From the NCBI GenBank assembly GCA_011389865.1, contig JAABTL010000002.1, positions 124,001 to 188,000 of the forward strand: 64,000 bases of DNA, read 5' to 3'. The position numbers and the translations under genes are program-made. Origin of the DNA: Trueperaceae bacterium (GTDB lineage: Bacteria > Deinococcota > Deinococci > Deinococcales > Trueperaceae). The number at the start of each line of letters is the position of its first letter. Positions within the stretch are counted from its first letter, which is position 1. Positions 7,468 through 17,725 of the stretch are shown here, piece after piece. Under the pieces are notes generated by a model. The model was not told the DNA's origin. It saw only the letters and a list, made by a program, of their open reading frames with translations, and did not search any database.

Positions 7468-8870
7468 CGACGCGCGACGCGGACCGGGCCGTCAGCGGCT
7501 GGACCCTGTGCAGCGCCGGCGGCTGCGAGGGCGTCACCGGCAGCGCGCACCTGCTCATGACCGAAGACGCCCGCGTCCTGGTGGACGTGGGGCTCTTCCA
7601 GGGTCCCGACGACGAGGAGGCGAACCGGGCGCCGTGGCCCTTCGACCCACGGTCGATCGACGCGGTCGTGCTGACCCACGGGCACCTCGACCACGTCGGT
7701 CGTCTTCCGCGCCTGTGGGCCGACGGCTATCGCGGCCCCGTGTTCGCCACCGCCGCGACGCTCGCGGTCGCCGAGGTCGTCCTGCGGGACGCCGCACGCA
7801 TCCAGAAGGAGGACCGCGCTCGCGCCCGGCGCCGGGCGCGGCGCGCCGGCGTCGCGGGCGACGCGCCACGACCGCCGTACTCGGACAACGACCTCGAGGC
7901 CGTCCTCGCCCGCGGGCGCCCGGTCCCCTTCCACCGACGCTTCACCGTGTGCCGCGGGGTGCATGGGACGCTGGGGCGGGCCGGTCACGTGCTCGGTGCC
8001 GCGTGGCTCGCGCTCGACGGCCCCGCCGGGCGGGTCCTGGCATCGGGCGACCTCGGTGACGCGGACGGTCCGCTGCACCCACCGCCGGAGCCGCCACCGC
8101 CCACCGACGCCCTGCTGATCGAGACGACCTACGGCGACCGCCGCCACCGGAGTTGGGACGCGACGGCGCGCGCGTTCGCCGAGGTGGTCCGCCGCACGCT
8201 GGAGCGCGGCGGCAACGTGCTGGTTCCCACCTTCGCCCTGGAGCGCACGCAGGCCGTGCTGAACACCCTGCAGGTCCTCGAGGCCAGGCGCGAGATCCCA
8301 TCGGCGCGGGTCGTACTCGACGCGCCGATGGGCGAGCGCATGACGGATCTCTACCGCCGCTTCCCGCAGACCCTGCGGTCGGCGATCGCCGACCGCCTCG
8401 CGCACGGTGACGACCCCTTCCATCCCGCCGGCCTCGAGATCTCGCGCGGCGGCGGGACCGCGCGCGAACTGCGCGATGCCCGGGGCGTCGTGATCGTCGC
8501 CGGCGCCGGGATGCTGACGGGCGGCCGCATGCTGCAGCACCTCGCCTTCCATCTCGGGGACCCGCGCAACGCCCTGCTGTTCGTCGGCTACCAGGCGGAG
8601 GGCACGCTGGGCCGGCAGATCGTCGACGGCGCACGCGGCGTCCGCGTCCTCGGCGACTCCGTGGAGGTCGCGGCGGAGATCGCCATCGTCGACGGGTTCT
8701 CGGCCCACGCGGACGCGGACGCGCTCGACGCCTGGTGGCGCGCGAGCGGCGCGCGCGTCGTCGTGCCGGTCCACGGCGAGGCCGCGGCACGCGAGGCGCT
8801 GGCCGACCGCGTCGCGGCCACGGGCGCCAGCGTCCGCCAGGCGCACCTCGGCGAGGCGCTCCCGCTGTGA
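7464..8870 (+). CDS. beta-CASP metallo-beta-lactamase RNA hydrolase
   Basis: 468 residues. The MBL zinc motif THGHLDHVGRLP is near residue 71; GHVLGAAWLAL and ASGDLGD supply further metal ligands. The beta-CASP insert runs from LLIETTYGDR through VLVPTFALERTQAVLNTL. Beta-CASP motifs follow: AGAGMLTGGRMLQHL, IVDGFSAHADADALD and VVPVHGE. This is the architecture of the TTHA0252/YSH1-like ribonuclease family of Thermus, so endo/exoribonuclease activity is expected (by family). The GTG start is inferred from the GTGA overlap with the preceding 37-aa ORF and agrees with the first conserved strand (SGWTLCSAGGCEGVTGSAHL). Confidence 0.87.
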   Translation: MTTRDADRAVSGWTLCSAGGCEGVTGSAHLLMTEDARVLVDVGLFQGPDDEEANRAPWPFDPRSIDAVVLTHGHLDHVGRLPRLWADGYRGPVFATAATLAVAEVVLRDAARIQKEDRARARRRARRAGVAGDAPRPPYSDNDLEAVLARGRPVPFHRRFTVCRGVHGTLGRAGHVLGAAWLALDGPAGRVLASGDLGDADGPLHPPPEPPPPTDALLIETTYGDRRHRSWDATARAFAEVVRRTLERGGNVLVPTFALERTQAVLNTLQVLEARREIPSARVVLDAPMGERMTDLYRRFPQTLRSAIADRLAHGDDPFHPAGLEISRGGGTARELRDARGVVIVAGAGMLTGGRMLQHLAFHLGDPRNALLFVGYQAEGTLGRQIVDGARGVRVLGDSVEVAAEIAIVDGFSAHADADALDAWWRASGARVVVPVHGEAAAREALADRVAATGASVRQAHLGEALPL

Positions 8871-8904
8871 CCGGGGACCCACCGCACGCGCGCGTCGCGT
8901 TCCC

Positions 8905-8961
8905 GTAAGCCGGCTTACCAAATCCGTCCAGGACGGATCTCACGAGGTCAGCCGGGTTACC
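8905..8961 (+). promoter_or_regulatory. paired operator-like palindromes upstream of lon
   Basis: A perfect 14-bp palindrome, GTAAGCCGGCTTAC, at 8905-8918 is followed exactly 42 bp later by a 12/14 match, GTCAGCCGGGTTAC (8947-8960). Between them lies a second dyad, ATCCGTCC/GGACGGAT (8922-8938). The 42-bp spacing is about four helical turns, as expected for two regulator dimers on one DNA face. It does not match the HspR (HAIR) or CIRCE heat-shock operators I know. The regulator is unknown. Confidence 0.55.
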
Positions 8962-8993
8962 GACGGCGCCGTCCCGACGGTGTTGGATGGGGC

Positions 8994-11384
<2,391 letters not shown>

Positions 11385-11398
11385 CGGTCAGGCGGGCC

Positions 11399-12424
11399 TC
11401 AAGGCGCCGCCTCCGGATCCGGTACCCAACAGCGGGCGCAGCGCGAGGCGCCGTGCAGCTCGACCGGCCCCAGCCCGGCTGGCAGCAGCCACGACGAGCC
11501 GGGCGTGATCGTCGCCTCGCCACCGTCCCAGCGCAGCATTCCCGCTTCGGCCGTACGCTCCTCGCCGAGGTCGGTCAGCAACTCGAACGAGTCCGGCCCG
11601 ACGACCCACCCCACCCCGTCCGGGCCGACGCCATCGGCGCGCGGGTCGACGGACTCGAGCACGAAGGCGTCCGTGCGGGCGAGCTCGAGGCGCCCCGCCG
11701 CCGTCGCGCCCGGTGCCGGTGCCGGCGCGCCGCCGGGCGTCAGGCGCGCGACCGCCAGGGCCTGGGGGAGGTGCAGTTCGCGCGGCCGACCGTCGGCCCC
11801 CAGGCGGCCGTGGTCGTACAGGCGGTAGGTCAGGTCCGACGCCTGCTGCACCTCGTAGACGAGCAAGCCCGCCCCCAGGGCGTGCACCGTCCCGGCGGGG
11901 TTGACGACGACGTCGCCGGCGGTGACCGGCAGCTCGCGCAACAGGGACCCCCAACGGCCGCTCGTGGCCGCCCGCTCGACCTCGCCCCTCGTCACCTCGC
12001 GCGCGAAACCCCAGGTGACCCGGGCGCCCGGCTCGGCGGCCACGACCCACCAAGCCTCCGTCTTGCCGAGGTGGCCACTGGCGGCTTCGAAGCGCAGGGC
12101 GTAGGCGTCGTCGGGGTGGACCTGCAGCGAGAGCGGTTCGGCGGCGTCCAACAGCTTGACGAGCAGCGGGAAGCGCGCCCCGTACCGGCTCCACGGCACG
12201 GCGCCGAGGAGCGTCGCCCCGTGCGCCGCCGCCAGCGCGGCGAGGTCGCGCCCCGCGTCGGGACCCGCCGCGACACGGGTCCACGGGCCCGCCAGCCAGG
12301 CCTCGCCGACGGGCTCGCGCCCGGCTTCGAGATCGGCCTCGCCGGGCGCCCAGCGGGTCGCGAGGCGGTCGCCGCCCCAGGGCCGGCGGCGGAGTTCGGG
12401 GCGCAACGCCCACGGCGTCAGCAC
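11399..12424 (-). CDS. manA: mannose-6-phosphate isomerase, class I
   Basis: 341 residues. The cupin-type PMI signature is present: PLLVKLLDAAEPLSLQVHPD (zinc-binding Gln and His), GKTEAWWVV (Glu ligand) and NPAGTVHALGAGLLVYEVQQ (His ligand). It interconverts fructose-6-P and mannose-6-P for sugar-nucleotide synthesis. The GTG at 12424 (VLTPWALRPELRRRPWGG) is chosen because class I PMIs begin there; an in-frame GTG 51 nt further upstream is possible. It converges on lon with a 14-bp gap and no visible hairpin. Confidence 0.86.
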   Translation of the reverse strand: MLTPWALRPELRRRPWGGDRLATRWAPGEADLEAGREPVGEAWLAGPWTRVAAGPDAGRDLAALAAAHGATLLGAVPWSRYGARFPLLVKLLDAAEPLSLQVHPDDAYALRFEAASGHLGKTEAWWVVAAEPGARVTWGFAREVTRGEVERAATSGRWGSLLRELPVTAGDVVVNPAGTVHALGAGLLVYEVQQASDLTYRLYDHGRLGADGRPRELHLPQALAVARLTPGGAPAPAPGATAAGRLELARTDAFVLESVDPRADGVGPDGVGWVVGPDSFELLTDLGEERTAEAGMLRWDGGEATITPGSSWLLPAGLGPVELHGASRCARCWVPDPEAAP

Positions 12425-12523
12425 GGCGCGCCCCCGAGGCGCAACGGTGAACGACGGGTGATGGGCGGGTGTCGGGCGTCCCACGAGAGGGTCATGGGGG
12501 AAGCGTAGTATGCCGACGGACAG

Positions 12524-13195
12524 ATGACCGAGGCGATGACCAACTTCATCAACGACGCGGGGTGGTTCGCACCGCTGTACTACATCCTGTCGTTCGTGCT
12601 CACGGCCCTGGTGCCGGTCATCCCCACGCCGCTGGTCGGCGCGTTGGGGGGCGCGGCGTTCGGCACGGTTCCCGCCGTGCTGTACGGCATCGTCGGGCTG
12701 GCGCTCGGCGCCTTCGTCGCGCTGACCCTGTCGCGACGGATCGGCCGGCCGCTGCTCCTGCGCATCGTCAGCCCCACGGCGTGGAACGAGTGGGAGGCGA
12801 TCGTCGGCATCAAGAGCGTCGTGCTGTGGGGCGTGATCTTCTTCGTGCTGAACATCGACGTGGCGGTGATCGCCGCGGGCCTCTCGCAGGTGCGGCTGCG
12901 CAGCCTGTGGCTGACGGCCATGATCGCGCGCTTCCCGTGGCTTCTCGCCAGTGCCTGGTTCGGCGAAGTGGTGTTCGTCTCGGACACGGTGATGTACCTC
13001 GCCCTCCTGGGGCTCATCGCCGGCGTCGTGGTGTTCCAGAAGCTGCGCCCGCGCTTCCAGCACTGGCTCGTCGAGCGCGTGAAGCGTGAGCAGGGGGCGG
13101 ACGGCGACGCCGTCGCGGGCTCCGGGGCGGGCGGGGCGCGCCCGACCGTCACCCGCCCCGCTTGGTGGCGGCGCTGGTTCGGTGGTCGCCCGTGA
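12524..13195 (+). CDS. VTT (SNARE-associated/DedA-TVP38-like) membrane protein
   Basis: 223 residues with about five hydrophobic segments (near residues 15-35, 43-72, 98-120, 130-145, 150-170). The VTT-type loop VPVIPTPLVGALGGAAFG, then GALGAFVALTLSRRIGRPLL with its Gly/Arg pattern, is characteristic of the DedA/TVP38 superfamily. These are proposed lipid scramblase-like or transporter proteins. A basic cytoplasmic tail ends AWWRRWFGGRP. A TAGTAT -10-like box lies 12 nt before the ATG. The 3' end overlaps the convergent LolD-type ATPase gene by 47 nt. Confidence 0.75.
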   Translation: MTEAMTNFINDAGWFAPLYYILSFVLTALVPVIPTPLVGALGGAAFGTVPAVLYGIVGLALGAFVALTLSRRIGRPLLLRIVSPTAWNEWEAIVGIKSVVLWGVIFFVLNIDVAVIAAGLSQVRLRSLWLTAMIARFPWLLASAWFGEVVFVSDTVMYLALLGLIAGVVVFQKLRPRFQHWLVERVKREQGADGDAVAGSGAGGARPTVTRPAWWRRWFGGRP

Positions 13196-13850
13196 GGCGC
13201 CCCTCGTCGAGCCAGGCACGCCGGTCGGCCCGCGCCGCGACGCGCTCGTCGTGGGTGACGAGGACGACGGCCGCGCCATCGGCGCCGGCCGCACGCAGCA
13301 GCGCCTCGACCACCGTGTCCGCGCTCGCGCGGTCCAGGCTGCCGGTCGGTTCGTCGGCCAGGACCACGCGCGGCGAGCCGTAGAGCGCGCGGGCGACCGC
13401 CACCCGCAGGCGTTCGCCGCCGGAAAGCGTGCGCGGCAAGGCGTCCGCGCGCGCCGCCATGTCGACGCTATCGAGCAGTGCCCGGCCGCGCGCACGATCC
13501 GGCCGGCCGCGGACGCGCCCGGGAAGGGTGACGTTCTCGAGGGCGGTGAGGTCGGCGAGCAGGTGGTGCTGCTGGAACACCAGGCCGACACGCCCGGCGC
13601 GAGCCCGCGCCGCCGCCTCCGGGGCGAGCTCGTGGACGGCCGTGCTCCCCCACCAGACGCCGCCGGAAGTGGGTCGGTCGAGGCCGGCCAGCAGGTGCAG
13701 CAGGGTGCTCTTCCCGGAGCCCGAGGGCCCCTGGATCGCCCAACTCTCGCCGGAGCGCACCTGCAGGTCGACGCCGTCGAGCACCGTCAGCGGTCCCGCC
13801 GGGGTCGGGAAACGACGCACGAGCCCTCTCGCGGCGAGGACGACCTCCAC
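13149..13850 (-). CDS. ABC transporter ATP-binding protein, LolD/MacB type (orphan)
   Basis: 233 residues. Walker A is GPSGSGKSTLLHLLAGLD, Q-loop LVFQQHHLLADLTALENV, signature LSGGERLRVAVARAL, Walker B VVLADEPTGSLDRASAD, H-loop VTHDE. This is the LolD/MacB/FtsE branch. Its MacB/LolC-type permease is not adjacent: the neighbours are a VTT protein and a Crp/Fnr gene. The GTG start lies exactly 6 nt after TATACT, so the mRNA is probably leaderless. The last 47 nt overlap the end of the convergent VTT gene. Confidence 0.85.
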   Translation of the reverse strand: MEVVLAARGLVRRFPTPAGPLTVLDGVDLQVRSGESWAIQGPSGSGKSTLLHLLAGLDRPTSGGVWWGSTAVHELAPEAAARARAGRVGLVFQQHHLLADLTALENVTLPGRVRGRPDRARGRALLDSVDMAARADALPRTLSGGERLRVAVARALYGSPRVVLADEPTGSLDRASADTVVEALLRAAGADGAAVVLVTHDERVAARADRRAWLDEGRLTGDHRTSAATKRGG

Positions 13851-13856
13851 CCGGTT

Positions 13857-13862
13857 AGTATA
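13857..13862 (-). promoter_or_regulatory. -10 box of a leaderless LolD-type ATPase mRNA
   Basis: TATACT on the minus strand, followed by 6 nt and the GTG start. No convincing -35 hexamer is seen. Confidence 0.6.
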
Positions 13863-13919
13863 GGACCGCTTCACGTGGTCGGCCCCCGTGGTCCCGGCCC
13901 CGTGGCGGCGGGAGGCTCG

Positions 13920-14627
13920 ATGAACGATCCGGCAACTTCCGGCGACGTCCGTGCGTTCCTCGAGAGCGTGCCGCTGTTCGATGGCGCGCCGCCGCGGGCG
14001 CTCGACGTCGTGGCCAGCGTCGTCCGCCGCCGGCGGTTCGAGGCCGACACGCTGCTCTTCCAGGAGGGCGAGGTTGGCGACGCCCTCTACCTGCTGGCCG
14101 ACGGGCTGGTGAAGCTGTCCAAGGTCGACCTCGGCGGTCACGAGAAGACGCTGGCGCTCCTGCGGCCTCCGGATTTCTTCGGCGAGATGGCCCTCTTGGG
14201 GCACTCGAACCGCAGCGCGGCCGCGGTCACCGTGGTCCCGACGACGTGCTACCTGCTCTTCCGCGACGACTTCCAGCGCCTGCTCTCGGCGTACCCGACC
14301 GTGAGCCTCAACCTGACCAGCACGCTGGCCGAGCGGCTGCGGGGGATGGACGACGAGGCCCAGGTGCTGTCGTACCAGGACGCGCAGGGCCGGGTCGCCT
14401 ACGTCCTCCTGCGGCTGTACCGCGACGGCGTCGTCGAGCTCCTCGAGGATCGGGCTCGGGCGCGCCTGACGCATCAGGACCTCGCCAACCTGGCCGGCAC
14501 GTCACGGGAGACCGTCACCCGCGCGCTCAAGGCCCTCGAAGCCGAGGGCCTGATCGAGACCCGACCCAGGGAGGTCGACCTGCTCGACGTTCAGGGTCTG
14601 GAGGAGGTCCTCCACGGCGTCCGCTGA
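13920..14627 (+). CDS. Crp/Fnr-family transcriptional regulator
   Basis: 235 residues. The N-terminal cyclic-nucleotide-binding-like domain (ESVPLFDGAPPRALDVVASV, FQEGEVGDALYLLADGLVKL, FFGEMALLGHSNRSAAAVTV) is joined by a long dimer helix to a winged helix-turn-helix (LTHQDLANLAGTSRETVTRA, then LKALEAEGLIETR). FGEMALL resembles the ligand-binding phosphate cassette, but the usual RSA(A/T) is RSAAA, so cAMP binding is uncertain. GGGAGG upstream supports the ATG. Target genes are unknown; it is divergent from the LolD-type gene and 70 bp upstream of a P450 gene. Confidence 0.9.
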   Translation: MNDPATSGDVRAFLESVPLFDGAPPRALDVVASVVRRRRFEADTLLFQEGEVGDALYLLADGLVKLSKVDLGGHEKTLALLRPPDFFGEMALLGHSNRSAAAVTVVPTTCYLLFRDDFQRLLSAYPTVSLNLTSTLAERLRGMDDEAQVLSYQDAQGRVAYVLLRLYRDGVVELLEDRARARLTHQDLANLAGTSRETVTRALKALEAEGLIETRPREVDLLDVQGLEEVLHGVR

Positions 14628-14697
14628 GCGCAGGCCGGCGGCCCGCGGCGCCGACGAGCGCTTCCCCGGGCCACGCGGGTGGGCGCACGCACGCGTG

Positions 14698-15981
14698 ATG
14701 AACCTCGCCGGCGGCGACGTCCGCGCGGCGCTCGACGCCTGCCAGGCCGTCCACGGCGACGCCTTCGTCTTCGGCTTCGGACCGATTCGTTACCACTGGT
14801 TCCTGGGGCTCGAGGGGATGCGCTTCGTGCTGCTCGACGAGGCCGACGCCTTCGGCAACGCGGGCGCCTACGGCTTCCTGCAGCCGATCGGCGGCCCGAC
14901 GGCACTGATCGCCACGGACGATCCCGAGCACCTGCGGCGGCGGCGGTCGGTCCAGCCCGCGTTCCACCCACGCCAGGTCGACGGCTGGGCGGACGCCGCG
15001 GCAGCGCGCTTCGAGCGCTTCGTCGCCGAGCGGATCGCCGCGGGCGGCGGGCCCCTGCTGCCGGCGCTGCGCCCGGTGGTGCTCGAGATCGTGCTCGACG
15101 TGCTCCTCGGTCCGTCGGCGAGGCGCCGCCACCCGCGCCTCGCCGACGACGTGGCCACGATGATGGCGTTCGCGAACCAGCCACTGCTCGCCCAGACGAT
15201 CAAGCTACCGGTACCGCCGGCGCCGTGGGCGGGCTTCGTCGCCGCGCGGCGACGGGCGGACGCCGCGATCCGCGCCGACATCCGGGCGCGGCGCGCGGGC
15301 GCCGCCCTCGAAGGGGGCGCCGCCCTCGGAGAGGGCGGCGTCTTGGAACTGCTGTTGGCGCTCGACGGCGATCCCGACGCCCGCCTCACCGAGGACGAAC
15401 TGCGCGACCAGTCGCTGAGCCTGGTCTCCGCGGGGTTCGACACGACGACCGCGGCGATCGCCTGGCTCAGCCTGTTGCTCACGCGCGGTGAACTGCGGGA
15501 CCCCGTCGCGCACGAGCTGGCCGACGCGGAGCCGGCGGCCGCCGTGCGCGCGCCACTGGCCAACGCGCTGCTGCACGAGTCGCTCCGCCTCTACCCGCCG
15601 GCCCCGGCCATCCTGCGCAGGGTGCGGCGCCGCGTGACCTGGCGTGGACACGCGCTGGCGGCCGGCGCGGGCGTCGGGCTGTCGCTGTGGCACCTGCATC
15701 GCGATCCCCGACTCTGGCGTGAGCCGGAGCGCGTCGTCCCGCAGCGCTGGCTCGACCGCAGCGGACCATGGGGGGCGCCGCGCGATCCCCTCGCCTACCT
15801 CCCCTTCGGCCACGGCGGCCGCTACTGCATCGGGGCCGGCCTCGCCCGCACGCTGACGCTCGCGTACGCCTGGGCCGCGCTGCGCTCCGCTCGCTGGACG
15901 ACACCGGACCCCGACGTCCCACCCGTGGGCATGACCCTCGTCCCCGCCGGAGGGTTGCCCCTGGCGTGGCGCCGCGGCTGA
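14698..15981 (+). CDS. cytochrome P450
   Basis: About 427 residues. Hallmarks: I-helix oxygen-activation motif SAGFDTTTAAIAWL, ExxR in ALLHESLRLYPPAPAILRRV, and heme-thiolate loop FGHGGRYCIGAGLA with the axial Cys. The short length and layout recall the carotenoid hydroxylase P450 of Thermus (CYP175A1), but the substrate is not established. The frame upstream of the first possible start (GTG 14695/ATG 14698) continues open and reads FPGPRGWAHAR, like the proline-rich P450 N-terminus, yet offers no ATG/GTG/TTG. The true start is therefore doubtful. Confidence 0.88.
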   Translation: MNLAGGDVRAALDACQAVHGDAFVFGFGPIRYHWFLGLEGMRFVLLDEADAFGNAGAYGFLQPIGGPTALIATDDPEHLRRRRSVQPAFHPRQVDGWADAAAARFERFVAERIAAGGGPLLPALRPVVLEIVLDVLLGPSARRRHPRLADDVATMMAFANQPLLAQTIKLPVPPAPWAGFVAARRRADAAIRADIRARRAGAALEGGAALGEGGVLELLLALDGDPDARLTEDELRDQSLSLVSAGFDTTTAAIAWLSLLLTRGELRDPVAHELADAEPAAAVRAPLANALLHESLRLYPPAPAILRRVRRRVTWRGHALAAGAGVGLSLWHLHRDPRLWREPERVVPQRWLDRSGPWGAPRDPLAYLPFGHGGRYCIGAGLARTLTLAYAWAALRSARWTTPDPDVPPVGMTLVPAGGLPLAWRRG

Positions 15982-15999
15982 GGGCACGCGTGTGCGCGC

Positions 16000-16014
16000 G
16001 TGCGGGCTCCGCAC
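16000..16014. terminator. hairpin between convergent P450 and histidine-phosphatase genes
   Basis: GTGCGG (16000-16005), GCT loop, CCGCAC (16009-16014), in the 49-bp convergent gap. The stem is short, with no T-run. Confidence 0.35.
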
Positions 16015-16030
16015 CCAGCTGGCGAGTGCG

Positions 16031-16600
16031 CTAGCGTTCGACGGGCGTCGGCAGAGACGCCACGCGGGCGTCTTCGCGCGCGGCCACCCCGTCCCACTCG
16101 AACTCGACGATCTCGGCGTGCTCGATCGGCCGGCGGGTGCCGACGACGGACTGGATGACGACCGCGTGCGTGACGACGACGACCCGGTGGTGGTCGCGGT
16201 AGCGCTCCAGGACCCGCAGCACCCGGTCGCGCACCTCCTCCAGCCGCTCCCAGGGGGCGTCGTCGCCTGGACGCGCGAGGTCACTGCGCGCACGCCGCAG
16301 CAGGGCGGCGTCGATCTCGCCCAGCGAGTCCTTCTGGGGGAGCCACTCGTGGAGGTCGTACTCGACGAACAGCGGCTTGTTGAGCGCCCGCGACAGCAGC
16401 GCACCGGACTCCAAGGCGCGCGCGTAGGATGAGCAGAGGATGGCTTCGGCTTCCCGCAGGCGGAAGTCGCGGGCGATGACGTCGATCTGCAGCCGCCCGA
16501 GATGCGACAGCGGGGCGAACGAGGTCGCCCAGCCGCGCACACCGCGCGAAGCGACCACGTCGTAGTCCGTCTCCCCGTGCCGCACGAACAGTACCTGCAA
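16031..16600 (-). CDS. histidine phosphatase (phosphoglycerate mutase-like) family protein
   Basis: 189 residues. The phospho-acceptor motif LFVRHGETDYD is at residues 4-14; the second catalytic His is in RVVVVTHAVVIQSVV; EAILCSSYARALESG supplies the conserved Arg. This branch includes cofactor-dependent phosphatases and mutases; the substrate cannot be told. The TTG start is preferred because GGAGG lies 8 nt upstream and RHGET then falls at the usual position. Confidence 0.83.
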   Translation of the reverse strand: MQVLFVRHGETDYDVVASRGVRGWATSFAPLSHLGRLQIDVIARDFRLREAEAILCSSYARALESGALLSRALNKPLFVEYDLHEWLPQKDSLGEIDAALLRRARSDLARPGDDAPWERLEEVRDRVLRVLERYRDHHRVVVVTHAVVIQSVVGTRRPIEHAEIVEFEWDGVAAREDARVASLPTPVER

Positions 16601-16702
16601 GCGCCCGACCTCCGCGCGTCGAGGCGACCCTCGCAAACGATCGCCCGCGTGAGGCACGCTACCAACGAAGGCGCCCCCCGGGCGGTGCGAAGTCTTACTC
16701 GG

Positions 16703-16721
16703 GGCTCGGAGCCGGTACACT
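16703..16721 (+). promoter_or_regulatory. candidate promoter/operator of the proline-catabolism genes
   Basis: TACACT (16716-16721) is a plausible -10 box. Directly upstream is the 11-bp dyad GGCTCgGAGCC (16703-16713), which would sit in the promoter spacer as a repressor site could. The start of PRODH is 58 nt downstream. Confidence 0.35.
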
Positions 16722-16779
16722 GAGGTGTGCAGCCAACCACGGACCCTCGCAGCCGGGTCGAACCCCGCGCGGTGCGCGC

Positions 16780-17706
16780 GTGCTGAACCTCTATCGCCGG
16801 GCCGTCCTCGGCGTGGCCGGCATCGGCCCCGTCGAGCGTTGGTCGCGCCGTCACGGCTGGCGCCTGGGGGCCCGGCGTTTCGTCGCCGGCGAGAGCGTCG
16901 ACGACGCGCTGCCCACCCTGCGGGCGCTCGTCGACCGGGGGCGGTCACTCATCGTCGACGTCCTCGGCGAGTACGTCTCGCAGCGCGCATCGGCGGAGGC
17001 GATGGCGGGTGGCGTCAGGGACACGATGGAGACGCTGGCGCGCGCTGGACTGTCGCCGGTCGTGAGCATCAAGCCTACCCAGCTCGGGCTCGCCTTCGAC
17101 CCCGAACTGGCCGCGGAGCTGGCGACCGACCTCGCATCGCGCGCGGAGGCGGCCGGCGGACGCGTGTGCTTCGACATGGAGAACCACCGCTTCGTCGACG
17201 GCACCCTCGAGTTGCTGGGGCGCGTGCGCCGCAGCGGCGCCAGCCGCAGCTCGACCGTCCTGCAGGCCTACCTGCACCGGACCCCGGCCGACCTCGAGAC
17301 CCTGCTCGCCGACGCCCCGGCGGGGAGCGAGCTGCGCATCGTCAAGGGCGCCTACCACGAGCCGGCCGGTGTCGCGTTGCGGGACGGCGCCACGATCCGG
17401 CGCACCTACCTGGCGCTGTGCGAGCGCGCCTGGCAGCTCGGGGCCAAGGTGAACGTCGCCACCCACGACGACGGGATCATCCGCGAGGCCACCGCCTTCG
17501 TGCGCGGCGCCAGACTCGAGCCCGACCGCTACGAGCTGCAGCTGCTCTTCGGCGTGCGGCCGAGGCTCCAGCAGCGCCTGGTGGACGACGGCCACCCGGT
17601 AAGGCTGTACGTCCCCGTCGGCGCCGACTGGTACGGCTACTTCAGCCGCCGGCTGGCCGAGCGCCCCGCCAACGCGGCCGTCGTGCTGCGTGGCATCCTC
17701 GGCTGA
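16780..17706 (+). CDS. proline dehydrogenase (monofunctional)
   Basis: 308 residues, close to the stand-alone Thermus enzyme (~307). It is an FAD-dependent (beta-alpha)8 barrel oxidising L-proline to delta-1-pyrroline-5-carboxylate. Seen: VSIKPTQLGLAFDPELAAEL, CFDMENHRFVDGTLEL, LRIVKGAYHEPAGVAL, VNVATHDDGIIREA, and LYVPVGADWYGYFSRRLAER containing the C-terminal active-site YxxRR-like helix. The GTG start gives the usual short N-terminal helix. The P5C dehydrogenase gene follows 19 bp later, forming a two-gene proline-to-glutamate operon. Confidence 0.93.
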   Translation: MLNLYRRAVLGVAGIGPVERWSRRHGWRLGARRFVAGESVDDALPTLRALVDRGRSLIVDVLGEYVSQRASAEAMAGGVRDTMETLARAGLSPVVSIKPTQLGLAFDPELAAELATDLASRAEAAGGRVCFDMENHRFVDGTLELLGRVRRSGASRSSTVLQAYLHRTPADLETLLADAPAGSELRIVKGAYHEPAGVALRDGATIRRTYLALCERAWQLGAKVNVATHDDGIIREATAFVRGARLEPDRYELQLLFGVRPRLQQRLVDDGHPVRLYVPVGADWYGYFSRRLAERPANAAVVLRGILG

Positions 17707-17725
17707 GCACGACGAAGGAGGCCCC

